A stretch of 64,000 bases of DNA, taken from assembly GCF_014202425.1 (NCBI RefSeq), contig NZ_JACHGT010000003.1, positions 124,001 through 188,000 of the forward strand. The letters are read 5' to 3'. Each line of letters begins with the position of its first letter. Position 1 is the first letter of the stretch. The translations under genes and the position numbers were made by a program. The stretch comes from Phytomonospora endophytica. Lineage in GTDB: Bacteria; Actinomycetota; Actinomycetes; Mycobacteriales; Micromonosporaceae. The notes beneath the pieces are model-generated. The model worked only from the letters and a program-made list of their open reading frames with translations. It had not been told where the DNA came from and ran no database searches. Positions 8,405-16,576 of this stretch are shown piece by piece.

Positions 8405-9214
8405 ATGACCGAACAGAACGAGAAGTTCGTCGACGTACCCGGCGGCCACCTCCACCGCCGCATCGGAGGAGAAGGCCGCGACGTCGTCCTCCTCAACCCC
8501 GGCGCCGCCGACCTGCGCACCTGGGACACCGTCACGCCCTGGCTGGAGCGGATCGCGCGAGTCACGACCTTCGACTACCGCGACACCGGCCTGTCGTCGA
8601 CGGCCACGGAACCGTACAGCGAACTCGACGACATCGCCGCCGTGCTCACCGACGCGGGCGTGCGCGACGCCGTCCTGGTCGGCGTCTCCGACGGAGCCCG
8701 GCGCGCGCTCGCCTTCGCCCACCGCCACCCCGAACGGGTCTCCCACGTCGTCGCCGTCGCCGGATCCTTCGGTGAGTTCCCCGATCCCACACCGGAGGAG
8801 GAGGCGTCGCGGCGGGTGATGCGCGAGCACTTCGCGCGCCTGGAGAAGGTCCACGCCGCCGACGGCCTCCAGGCCAGGGCCGAAGGCGACATCGACGGCT
8901 GGGCACCTGCCCTCGACGCCCACCAGCGCCGGCGCATGGTCGGCCTCCAGCTCGCCAACACCTACTGGGTGCTCCTGGAGGAGTATCTCGGCACCGAACT
9001 CGACCCGCCCGTCAAACACCGCTTCGCCGAACTCGCCGTCCCCGTCAGCGTCCTGGTCGGCGAACGCGACTTCGAGGCGACTCGTCTGTGGGCACGGCGG
9101 CTCGCCGCGCAGGTGCCCGACGCGACCTTGACGGTCCTCCCCGAAGCCGACCACTTCCCCATGCTCTCGGCGCCCGAGGCCTTCGAACGCCACCTCCGCG
9201 GCGTCCTCGGATAG
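8405..9214 (+). CDS. Alpha/beta-fold hydrolase
   Basis: A 269-residue alpha/beta hydrolase with an HG-like oxyanion region (LLNPGAADLRTW), the nucleophile elbow GVSDGA (Ser about residue 97) and a C-terminal DHFPM with the candidate catalytic His. The order of motifs resembles haloperoxidase-like and 3-oxoadipate enol-lactonase-like esterases. The substrate is unknown. It stands alone after the egt terminator, without a clear Shine-Dalgarno sequence, so it may be translated from a short leader. No functional tie to ergothioneine is visible. Confidence 0.85.
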   Translation: MTEQNEKFVDVPGGHLHRRIGGEGRDVVLLNPGAADLRTWDTVTPWLERIARVTTFDYRDTGLSSTATEPYSELDDIAAVLTDAGVRDAVLVGVSDGARRALAFAHRHPERVSHVVAVAGSFGEFPDPTPEEEASRRVMREHFARLEKVHAADGLQARAEGDIDGWAPALDAHQRRRMVGLQLANTYWVLLEEYLGTELDPPVKHRFAELAVPVSVLVGERDFEATRLWARRLAAQVPDATLTVLPEADHFPMLSAPEAFERHLRGVLG

Positions 9215-9295
9215 CGCGCGGGCGGTGCGATACGGTACCTCCGCCCACCGTCCCGCGCCGCCCGCGCCGGACCCGCCCGTTGAGGAAGTCCGCCC

Positions 9296-9856
9296 ATGAC
9301 TGCCGAGCAGTCCGCTCAAGCCCCCGTAGACGGCTTCACCGTCCCCACCGCCCATTACCCGCCGCCGCTCGCCGACGTCGGAAAGCGCCTCCTGGCCCGC
9401 ATCCTCGACGGGTTGATCGCGGTGGTGATCACCGCCGCCATCGTCGTCCCCGGGCTCTTCCTCGTCGACCGCGTCGAGGAGGGCACCGGCCGCCGCACCG
9501 TCGTGGCGTTCCTCGTAGCCGCACTCCTGCTGGCCCCACTCGCCTACGAGACGGTCCTGACCGCGATCTGGGGCGCGACCCTCGGCAAGCGCGTGATGAA
9601 GCTCCGGGTCGTCCGCGTCGCCGACGGCGGTCCCGTCGGCTGGGGCAGGTCGATCTTGCGCTCCCTGGCCCACTGGGTCCTGTCGCTGATCCCGTGCGTC
9701 GGCTACCTCGATCCACTGTGGTGCCTGTGGGACAAGCCCAACCGGCAGACGCTGCACGACAAGTGCGTGCGCACCGTCGTCATCCGCGTCGACGACCCGG
9801 TCTACGGCGAACCGGCCCACCTCGACGGCCCGCCGGTCGACTGGCGGCGAACCTGA
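9296..9856 (+). CDS. RDD family membrane protein
   Basis: A 186-residue RDD-domain protein. After a 30-residue polar N-terminus the domain begins with GKRLLARILDGLIAVV (the family's Arg-Asp-Asp region, here RILD), followed by further membrane segments and the conserved WGATLGKRVMKLRVV loop. The end has WDKPNRQTLHDK, also typical of the family. The role of RDD proteins is poorly known; some are linked to ion or compatible-solute transport. The start has GAGGAAG nine bases upstream. A close paralogue follows 135 bp downstream and shares the blocks WGAT-GKR and KPNRQTLHDK. Confidence 0.9.
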   Translation: MTAEQSAQAPVDGFTVPTAHYPPPLADVGKRLLARILDGLIAVVITAAIVVPGLFLVDRVEEGTGRRTVVAFLVAALLLAPLAYETVLTAIWGATLGKRVMKLRVVRVADGGPVGWGRSILRSLAHWVLSLIPCVGYLDPLWCLWDKPNRQTLHDKCVRTVVIRVDDPVYGEPAHLDGPPVDWRRT

Positions 9857-9908
9857 GCCGGTGACGGCCCGGCCGCCGGCCCGAGAATTCCGGCCGAAGG
9901 TACGTATC

Positions 9909-9943
9909 CGCGCGCGACCATCCGCAATGGACGGTCGCGCGCG
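9909..9943. terminator. Hairpin after first RDD gene
   Basis: Eleven-base GC-rich arms (9909-9919 and 9933-9943) pair perfectly around a 13-base centre that can itself form three more pairs. It lies 53 bp after the first RDD gene and before its paralogue, so it probably ends or weakens transcription between the two. Confidence 0.55.
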
Positions 9944-10131
9944 ATAGCGTCGTGGCAAGGTGGACGCGCGTCGCCGGGGGACAGGCGTTGTGACGCGCGT
10001 CCACGACATGCCCGCCGCGCCCTGCCCCGCGACCGCGCCCCCCACACCGGCCACCGCGCCCGGGGGTACCGCAGGCCGAGATCGGTCAGCGGGTCGGCGC
10101 GTACATCATCGACCACCTCATCTTCGGCGCG

Positions 10132-10572
10132 GTGGCCTGCCTGCTCTCGGTCCCCGTCGGGATCGTGACCGCCGTCCGCTTCCCCGAATACGCCGAAGCG
10201 AGTGAGACGGTCGATACACCCGGACCGGTCTTCGCGATGAATCTGGTCCTGATCGGGATGGTCCTCGTGCTACTCGCGGTCTACCAAGGCCTCTGCGTGG
10301 CGATGTGGGGCGCGACGATCGGGAAGCGCGCCATGAGACTCCGGGTGGTGCGCGTGGCCGACGGTGGGGCCGTCGGCTGGAGCCAGGCGGCCGGACGCGC
10401 CGGTGCGACACTGCTGTTCAGCGTCGTTCCCGTCCTCGGCCACCTCGACCTCGGCTGGGCGTTCCGGGACAAACCGAACCGGCAGACGCTGCACGACAAA
10501 CTCGCCGGCACGGTCGTCGTCCGCGTCGACCGGGCGTCGCCGTACGGCCCCCGGGTCCACTTCACGGGCTGA
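10132..10572 (+). CDS. RDD family membrane protein, apparently frameshifted at its N-terminus
   Basis: The open frame from GTG 10132 gives 146 residues, with WGATIGKRAMRLRVV and KPNRQTLHDK as in the upstream paralogue. The frame before it (10075-10131) already encodes family sequence, AEIGQRVGAYIIDHLIFGA, but has no start codon back to a stop at 9991. The other frame, opening at GTG 9992 or ATG 10008, encodes a plausible Pro/Ala-rich N-terminus up to the run of five G at 10062-10066. One extra G there would join the two frames into a normal protein. Either the gene is broken or the sequence lost a base. As it stands, half of the first membrane helix would be missing. Confidence 0.75.
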   Translation: MACLLSVPVGIVTAVRFPEYAEASETVDTPGPVFAMNLVLIGMVLVLLAVYQGLCVAMWGATIGKRAMRLRVVRVADGGAVGWSQAAGRAGATLLFSVVPVLGHLDLGWAFRDKPNRQTLHDKLAGTVVVRVDRASPYGPRVHFTG

Positions 10573-10573
10573 C

Positions 10574-10939
10574 TCAACCCTCGTCGAGACGCGCCACCAG
10601 CCCTTTCGGGGCGACACAGCGGAAGGCCTCGCGTACGAGCTCGGCGATCTCCGCCCAGTCGACGCCGTCGACGTCGAGGTAGACGCCGAGCCACCCGCGG
10701 TGCCCCACGTACGGCGGCACGTAGAAGCGCTCCGGGGCGCCCGCGACCAGCGCGGCGGTCTCCCCGGGCGCCGCCGCGCACCAGAACCCGAGCCGCTCGT
10801 CGTGGTGATGGTCGGAGGTCATCACGAACAGCTTCTTGTCCCGCACGAACCAGGCGGGCTCGCCGTGACTGAGCCGTTCGGTCACCTCGGGAAGGGCGAG
10901 GCACAGCTCGCGCAGGCGCGCGACCGGATCGGTGTCCAT
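10574..10939 (-). CDS. MmcQ/YjbR family protein
   Basis: A 121-residue protein of the MmcQ/YjbR family, small cytoplasmic proteins with a CyaY-like fold that have been proposed to bind DNA. Family marks are the N-terminal LCLALPEVTERLSHGEPAWFV and the middle YVGHRGWLGVYLD. The length is standard. It ends one base after the convergent RDD gene. No operon partner is visible and the biological role of the family is not established. Confidence 0.85.
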   Translation of the reverse strand: MDTDPVARLRELCLALPEVTERLSHGEPAWFVRDKKLFVMTSDHHHDERLGFWCAAAPGETAALVAGAPERFYVPPYVGHRGWLGVYLDVDGVDWAEIAELVREAFRCVAPKGLVARLDEG

Positions 10940-11012
10940 GACCGCATTGTCGCCTCCGGCACTGACAAAAGTCCGTCAGCGACGTGTCAGCGCGCCCGGC
11001 GAGGCTCACCAC

Positions 11013-11984
11013 ATGACCAATGCGATCGAAGCGAGGGGCCTGGTGAAGCGGTACGGCGAGACCACCGCGCTCGCCGGGGTGGACCTCGCCGTACCCGCCG
11101 GGAGCGTCCTCGGCGTTCTCGGCCCCAACGGGGCCGGCAAGACCACGGCCGTGCGGACACTGGCCACGCTCGTCCGGCCCGACGAGGGGAGCGCGCGCGT
11201 CGGCGGCTTCGACGTGGTCGGCCAGGCCCACCAGGTCCGCCGCGCCATCGGCCTCACCGGCCAGTACGCCTCGGTGGACGAGAACCTCACCGGAACCCAG
11301 AACCTGATGCTCGTCGGCCGCCTGCTCGGCATGCCCAAGAGCGACGCCCGAGCCAAGGCCGCGCGGCTCCTCGGCCGCTTCGGCCTCGATGAGGCGGGCA
11401 CCAGGCAGGTCAAGGGCTACTCCGGCGGGATGCGCCGCCGCCTCGACCTGGCCGTCAGCCTCGTCGGCGACCCGCGGATCCTGTTCCTCGACGAACCCAC
11501 GACCGGCCTCGATCCCCATGCTCGCAACGACCTGTGGCACGCCGTCGGCGAGCTCGTCGCCGACGGCGTGACCGTCCTGCTCACCACCCAGTACCTGGAG
11601 GAGGCCGATCGGCTCGCCGACCGGATCGCGGTCTTCGACGCGGGCGCGGTGGTCGCGAGCGGAACGGCGGCCGAGCTGAAGTCCACCGTGGGCGGTGAAC
11701 GCCTGGAGGTGCGCCCGGCCGACCCGTCCCGCGTCGCCGAGGCAGCGCGGGTCCTCGCTGACGTGACGGGGGAGACGCCGGAGGAACACGACGGGCTGCT
11801 CGCGGTCGGCGTACCCGACTTGAACCTCCCACCGGCGGTGCTGCGACGCCTCGACGAGGCCGGGATCCTCGTCGCCGAGCTGACCCTGCGGCGGCCCAGC
11901 CTCGACGAGGTGTTCCTGAGCCTGACGGGACACGGAGCCGGAGGCGCCGCACCGGGACAGCGGGACGAAGAGGTGACGGTATGA
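11013..11984 (+). CDS. ABC transporter ATP-binding protein (DrrA type)
   Basis: A 323-residue ATPase of the daunorubicin-resistance (DrrA) family. It has Walker A GPNGAGKTT, signature YSGGMRRRLDLA, Walker B ILFLDEPTTGLD, and the C-terminal regulatory extension of the subfamily ending LRRPSLDEVFLSLTGH. It powers export through the permease encoded next, which it overlaps by ATGA. The start at 11013 is chosen because the ATPase fold begins a few residues later. Such pairs export hydrophobic drugs or lipids. The convergent large regulator downstream may have some link, but nothing in the sequence proves it. Confidence 0.93.
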   Translation: MTNAIEARGLVKRYGETTALAGVDLAVPAGSVLGVLGPNGAGKTTAVRTLATLVRPDEGSARVGGFDVVGQAHQVRRAIGLTGQYASVDENLTGTQNLMLVGRLLGMPKSDARAKAARLLGRFGLDEAGTRQVKGYSGGMRRRLDLAVSLVGDPRILFLDEPTTGLDPHARNDLWHAVGELVADGVTVLLTTQYLEEADRLADRIAVFDAGAVVASGTAAELKSTVGGERLEVRPADPSRVAEAARVLADVTGETPEEHDGLLAVGVPDLNLPPAVLRRLDEAGILVAELTLRRPSLDEVFLSLTGHGAGGAAPGQRDEEVTV

Positions 11985-12778
11985 CCGCGCCCCTCCGGGT
12001 CACCCCCGGCCAGGCCTTCCGCCAGGGCCTCACCCTCGCCTGGCGGGGCCTGGTCCCGCTCAAGAACGCACCCGGCCAGCTCCTCGGCTTCGTCATGCAG
12101 CCGCTGGTCATGATCCTCGTCTTCGTGTACGTCTTCGGTGGCGCCGCCGCGGCGGGCGACCGCGCCGCCGTCATCATGTACGCCGTGCCGGGCGTACTGG
12201 TCCAGTCCGCCCTCATCGGGACCACCGCGACCGGCCTCAACCTGCACACCGACCTCGGTAACGGCGTCTTCGACCGGATCCGCAGCCTCCCCATCGCCCG
12301 TTCGGCACCGCTCACGGGCCGGATCGTCGCCGACGCGGCCGGGGTGGCCGTCTCGGCGCTCGCGGCCCTCCTCATCGGCTGGGCCGTCGGCTTCCGAATC
12401 CAGACCGGGGTCCCAGAGACCCTCGCCGGGCTCGCGCTCGTCGTCGCCTTCGCCATGGCCGTGGCGTGCATGTCGGCCTACGTCGGCCTGATCGCCACGA
12501 ACGCCGCGAGCATCCAGTTCATGGCCTTCGGCCTGTTCCTGCCGCTGTCGATGGGCAGCAACGCCTACATCGTCCCCGAGCACGTGCCCGGCTGGCTGCA
12601 GGGCTGGATCGCGGTCAACCCGGTGTCACACCTGGTCTCCAGCGTCCGCGGCCTGCTCCTCGGCGGGGACCACGCCGACGGCCTCGGCACCGAACTGGCC
12701 TGGACCGGGTTGTGGGCGCTGCTCTTCGTCGCCGTCTTCGCGCCCCTTGCGGTCCGCGCCTACAAGCGAAAGATCTAG
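11981..12778 (+). CDS. ABC-2 type transporter permease (DrrB type)
   Basis: A 265-residue integral membrane protein with six predicted helices, the DrrB-like partner of the preceding ATPase (overlap ATGA). The central segment around NGVFDRIRSLPIARSAPLTGRI is the coupling-helix region typical of ABC-2 exporters. The C-terminal NPVSHLVSSVRGLLLGG is also characteristic. The last 153 bases overlap, in antisense, the end of the convergent SARP-type regulator frame. Confidence 0.92.
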   Translation: MTAPLRVTPGQAFRQGLTLAWRGLVPLKNAPGQLLGFVMQPLVMILVFVYVFGGAAAAGDRAAVIMYAVPGVLVQSALIGTTATGLNLHTDLGNGVFDRIRSLPIARSAPLTGRIVADAAGVAVSALAALLIGWAVGFRIQTGVPETLAGLALVVAFAMAVACMSAYVGLIATNAASIQFMAFGLFLPLSMGSNAYIVPEHVPGWLQGWIAVNPVSHLVSSVRGLLLGGDHADGLGTELAWTGLWALLFVAVFAPLAVRAYKRKI

Positions 12779-15700
12779 CCCGAGCAGGGAGGCGATCGCC
12801 TCCGCGCCGAGGGACAGGGCACCCGGCGGGGTCGCGTCGCGTCCCTCGGCGCAGGCCTCCGCGAAGCCCTCGGCGCCGAGGATCGCGCGCACGGAAGGCA
12901 GGACGGCGGCCACGTCGGCGTCGTGGTGGGTGTGGTTGTCGAAGGCCGCCGCCATCCCGAACAGGGTCGCCGCCCGGCGCGCGTCGCCGCCCGCGAGCGC
13001 GGCCAGCCCAACGCCGTCGATGATCAGCGGAACGGCCTGGAGCCGCGTCGTGGGGTTGACGTGCAGGAGCCGCAAAGCCCGCGCGTGGTCGCGCAAGCCC
13101 TCCTCGGTCTCACCGCGCGCCACGCGTGCCCGGCCGAGCTGCGCGTAGGCCCAGCACACCAGCGGCTGGACGGCACCGGCCGCGAGCAGCTCGCCGACGA
13201 GTTCCCCGGCCACCTCGACGGCCTCGTCCAGGTGCCCCTGGGCACGCAGCAGGGTGGAGAAGATCAGCCGCGCGTGCGTTCTCGTGGTCGCCGCGGCTGA
13301 CCCGAGCATGGTCCGCGCCTTCCGCGCGCTGACCTCGGCTCCGGCGAGATCGCCGCCGGCGAGCCGGATCCGCGTGAGCCACAGGTGGATGTCGACGGCC
13401 TCGACGTAGTCCGCCAGTTCGTCGGCGATCACGTCCACCGAGGACAGCAGGGCGGCGGCCCGCTCGTGGTCACCGGTGCGCAGGCACAGGTCGGCCAGGC
13501 CGAGGGACACGTTGGCGAGGTTGAAGCGGTCCCCGAGCGCGCCGAAGGCGGCCACCGTCGTCTCGAACTCGGCGACGGCCGTGGCGTTGTCGCCGGTGTT
13601 GAGCGCGAAGTAGGCGAGGGACATGTGAGCCGTGGCGACCAGCCACGGGTCGTCGGCGGTGAGGTACCGGGACAGCCGGGCCCGGCCGTCGTCGTGGCGG
13701 CCGGCGAGCATGCACAAGGTCGCGCCGAAGGCCAGGACCGTGACCGACGCCGTCCCCTCGGCCTCGGCGGCGTCGGCCAGGCGCAGGAAGTCGGTGGTCA
13801 TGGCGTCCATGACCGCGGGGTCGCCGAACATGGTCGGCGCCCAGGCGTCGAAACCGGCGCTGAAATGACACATCGCGTAGGCCCCGGCGGTCCCTCGGGG
13901 TGGACCGTCGTCGCCCACCATCGCCAGGACCCGGCGTGCCCACAACGCCGCCTCGCCCTGGTCGTTGAGGATCCACCAGCGCTCGCACAGCGCCGAGCAC
14001 ATGCGCAGCGCGTCCCCGGTGTCGCCGCGGTCGATGAGCCTGCGCAGCGCGGCGAGCAGGTTGTCGTTGTGGACGGTGAAGCGCCGCAGCCATTCCAGCT
14101 GTTCGGGCTGGTGGAGGCCGTGCTGCCCGGCGACGGCGACGGCGAGGAAATGCGCGGCGTGCGCGTCGGCGGTGGAGGCGGACTCGCCCGCTTCGGCGAG
14201 CCTTTCGGCGGCATAGGCGCGGATGGTCTCCAGCATTCGGTAGCGGCCGTCGCCGGTGAACTCCACGAAGGACCTGTCGACAAGGGACCCGAGGGTCGCC
14301 GGGGAGGCCCCGGCGCAGGTCGCTTCGACGGCGGCGAGGTCGGGCGGTCCGGCGAAGACCGCGAAGCGGCGTGCGAGCTCGCGTTCGGCGACGCCGAGGA
14401 GGTCCCAGCTCCACTCGACGACCGCGCGCAGGGTCTGGTGGCGGGGGAGGGCGGCGCGGCTGCCGCCGACGAGCAGACCGAAACGATCGTCGAGCCGGGC
14501 GGCCAGGTCGGCGGGCGCCAGCGTGCGGAGCCGCGCGGCGGCCAGTTCGATGGCCAGGGGCATCCCGTCGAGCCGGCGCACGATCTGCGCGAGGACCGGC
14601 GCCTGGGCATCGCCGAGGATCACCGATGGGGCCGATGTGGCGGCCCGGTCCCGCAGCAGGCGGATCGCCGGGTTGCGCAGGATCTCCGCGGCCGGTGCCG
14701 TCGTGGGCGGCAGCGGGAGCGGCGACACGGGACGCGGCACCTCCCCTGGGATGCCGAGCGGTTCCCGGCTGGTCAGCAGGATCGTCAGTTCCGGGCAGTC
14801 CGACAGCAGGCGGCCGGTCAGGGCCGCCACCGCGTCGAGCAGGTGCTCGCCGTTGTCGAGGATCAGCAGCATCCGGCGTTCGCCGATGGCGGCGACGATC
14901 CGGTCGAGGCGTTCCGGCGGGTCGTGGGAGGGGAGGGGCACACCGAGTGGGTCGCGGACGCCGATGGCGCGTGCGACGGTCCGGGGGAGTTCGGCCGGGT
15001 CGGAAAGCGGTGCCAGTTCGGCGATCCAGACCCCGTCGGGCCGGTCGGCGGCGGTCTGGCGCCCGGTCTCGACCGCCAGGCGGGTCTTCCCCGCCCCGCC
15101 CGGCCCGAGGAGGGTGACCAGGCGCCGGTCGAGCAGCAGCTCCCGCAGCTCGGCCACCTCGGTGTCGCGGCCGACGAAGCTGGTGATCGGGTGCGCCAGG
15201 TTCCCGCGCGGGTCGGTGGTAGGCGAGGGTTCGCGCAGTACCGCCAGATACGCCGCTGCCAGCTCGGGGCCGGGGTCGGCGCCGAAGTCCGCGTTGATCG
15301 CCGCGCGGACCTCCTCGTAGGCGGCGAGCGCCTCGGCCTGGCGTCCGGTGGCGTGCAGGGCTCTGATCCGCAGCGCTTGCAGCACCTCGTGTCGCGGGTC
15401 GGCCGCGGTCGCGGGAGTGAGCAGCGCGAGGGCCTCGGCCGCGCGACCGGTGTCGAGGCAGGCGTGGCCGTGGGCGGCGACGGCGTCCCGCCGCAGCTCG
15501 GTCAGCCGGGCCGCTTCAGCACCGAGGACGGGCGCGTCGGCGAGCGGGAGACCCCGCCACAGGCCCAGGGCGGCGCGGAGGATTCCGACGCGTTCATCCG
15601 CGGGAGCCCGGGCGGCGTCGGTGAGCAGTGCGGCGAAACGGGTCGCGTCGACCTCCACGCCGGTCAGCAGGTAGCGGCCGTCGGTGTGCCGGATCCGTTC

Positions 15701-15928
15701 ACTCCCCATGACCTTGCGCAGCCGCGAGACGAGTGCCTGGAGCGCGTTGGCGGGGTTGGCCGGTGGACCGCCGGGCCACAGCAGCGCGGTCAGCCGGGCG
15801 GCGTCGACGGCCTTCGGGTACGCGGCGGCGAGGAGCGTGACGAACGCGCGGGGCCGGGCGCCGGTGACGGCGAGGGGCGCGCCGTCGTCGGCGAACACCT
15901 CCAGCGGGCCGAGGACGCCGATCCGCAC
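12626..15928 (-). CDS. SARP/BTAD-NB-ARC large transcriptional regulator (AfsR type)
   Basis: An 1100-residue regulator. Residues 1-90 form the OmpR-type winged helix of SARP proteins, and 95-240 the bacterial transcriptional activation domain. An NB-ARC ATPase domain follows (Walker A LLGPGGAGKTRLA; LLILDNGEHLLDA as Walker B), then helical TPR-like repeats to about residue 1050. AfsR-type proteins activate antibiotic or other secondary-metabolite genes in an ATP-dependent way. The last 50 residues, after LLGLDLSL, are Asp/Glu/Arg/Gln-rich and coded antisense to the convergent permease gene, so the native stop has probably been lost. No obvious biosynthetic cluster is adjacent. The nearest is the lanthipeptide locus about 6 kb away. 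Confidence 0.9.
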   Translation of the reverse strand: MRIGVLGPLEVFADDGAPLAVTGARPRAFVTLLAAAYPKAVDAARLTALLWPGGPPANPANALQALVSRLRKVMGSERIRHTDGRYLLTGVEVDATRFAALLTDAARAPADERVGILRAALGLWRGLPLADAPVLGAEAARLTELRRDAVAAHGHACLDTGRAAEALALLTPATAADPRHEVLQALRIRALHATGRQAEALAAYEEVRAAINADFGADPGPELAAAYLAVLREPSPTTDPRGNLAHPITSFVGRDTEVAELRELLLDRRLVTLLGPGGAGKTRLAVETGRQTAADRPDGVWIAELAPLSDPAELPRTVARAIGVRDPLGVPLPSHDPPERLDRIVAAIGERRMLLILDNGEHLLDAVAALTGRLLSDCPELTILLTSREPLGIPGEVPRPVSPLPLPPTTAPAAEILRNPAIRLLRDRAATSAPSVILGDAQAPVLAQIVRRLDGMPLAIELAAARLRTLAPADLAARLDDRFGLLVGGSRAALPRHQTLRAVVEWSWDLLGVAERELARRFAVFAGPPDLAAVEATCAGASPATLGSLVDRSFVEFTGDGRYRMLETIRAYAAERLAEAGESASTADAHAAHFLAVAVAGQHGLHQPEQLEWLRRFTVHNDNLLAALRRLIDRGDTGDALRMCSALCERWWILNDQGEAALWARRVLAMVGDDGPPRGTAGAYAMCHFSAGFDAWAPTMFGDPAVMDAMTTDFLRLADAAEAEGTASVTVLAFGATLCMLAGRHDDGRARLSRYLTADDPWLVATAHMSLAYFALNTGDNATAVAEFETTVAAFGALGDRFNLANVSLGLADLCLRTGDHERAAALLSSVDVIADELADYVEAVDIHLWLTRIRLAGGDLAGAEVSARKARTMLGSAAATTRTHARLIFSTLLRAQGHLDEAVEVAGELVGELLAAGAVQPLVCWAYAQLGRARVARGETEEGLRDHARALRLLHVNPTTRLQAVPLIIDGVGLAALAGGDARRAATLFGMAAAFDNHTHHDADVAAVLPSVRAILGAEGFAEACAEGRDATPPGALSLGAEAIASLLGLDLSLVGADRKGREDGDEEQRPQPGPGQFGAEAVGVVPAEEQAADAGDQV

Positions 15929-15955
15929 GCGATCACCTCCACGCCAGACCCTAGG

Positions 15956-16576
15956 TCAGCGGATGACGCCCCGGCGCCGCGCCTCGGCGGTCGCGGCGGT
16001 CCGGCTGTCCACGCCGAGCTTGGCGAAGACCTGCACGAGATGCGACTTCACGGTGGCCTCGGTGATGAACAGCGCGCGGGCTATCGCCCGGTTGCCGCTG
16101 CCCGCGGCGACCATCTGCAAGACCTCGGTCTCCCGCGGTGTCAGGGTGCGCTCCGGTCGCCGGACGCGCGACACCAGCCGGGTGGCGACCGACGGCGCGA
16201 GGACCGTCTCACCGCGCGCGGCCGTGCGGATCGCGGCCCGCAGGTCGGCGGGTTCGGCGTCTTTGAGCAGGTAGCCGGTCGCGCCCGCCTCGATGGCGCG
16301 CAGGATGTCGGCCTCGCTGTCGTAGGTGGTCAGGATGAGCACACGCGGCGGTTCGGGCAGCGCGCGCAGGCGGCGGGTCGTCTCGGCGCCGTCGATGCCC
16401 GCGCCCAGCTGGAGGTCCATCAAGACCACGTCGGGCCGGGCACGGGCGGCCAGATCGACGGCTGCCTCGCCGGTTCCGGCGTCCCCCATGACCTCGATGC
16501 CCTCGTCGGCGTCGAAGGCCGCGCGCAGGCCGCCGCGGACGATCGGGTGATCGTCGACGATCAGGACGGTGATCAC
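15956..16576 (-). CDS. Two-component response regulator, NarL/LuxR family
   Basis: A 206-residue regulator with an N-terminal receiver domain (acidic pair DD at residues 8-9, phosphoacceptor Asp in VVLMDLQ, conserved Lys in YLLKDA) and a C-terminal LuxR-type helix-turn-helix (LTPRETEVLQMVAAGSGNRAIA). It is translated from an ATGA overlap with the upstream histidine kinase. The divergent ABC transporter next to the kinase is the likely target. Confidence 0.94.
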   Translation of the reverse strand: MITVLIVDDHPIVRGGLRAAFDADEGIEVMGDAGTGEAAVDLAARARPDVVLMDLQLGAGIDGAETTRRLRALPEPPRVLILTTYDSEADILRAIEAGATGYLLKDAEPADLRAAIRTAARGETVLAPSVATRLVSRVRRPERTLTPRETEVLQMVAAGSGNRAIARALFITEATVKSHLVQVFAKLGVDSRTAATAEARRRGVIR

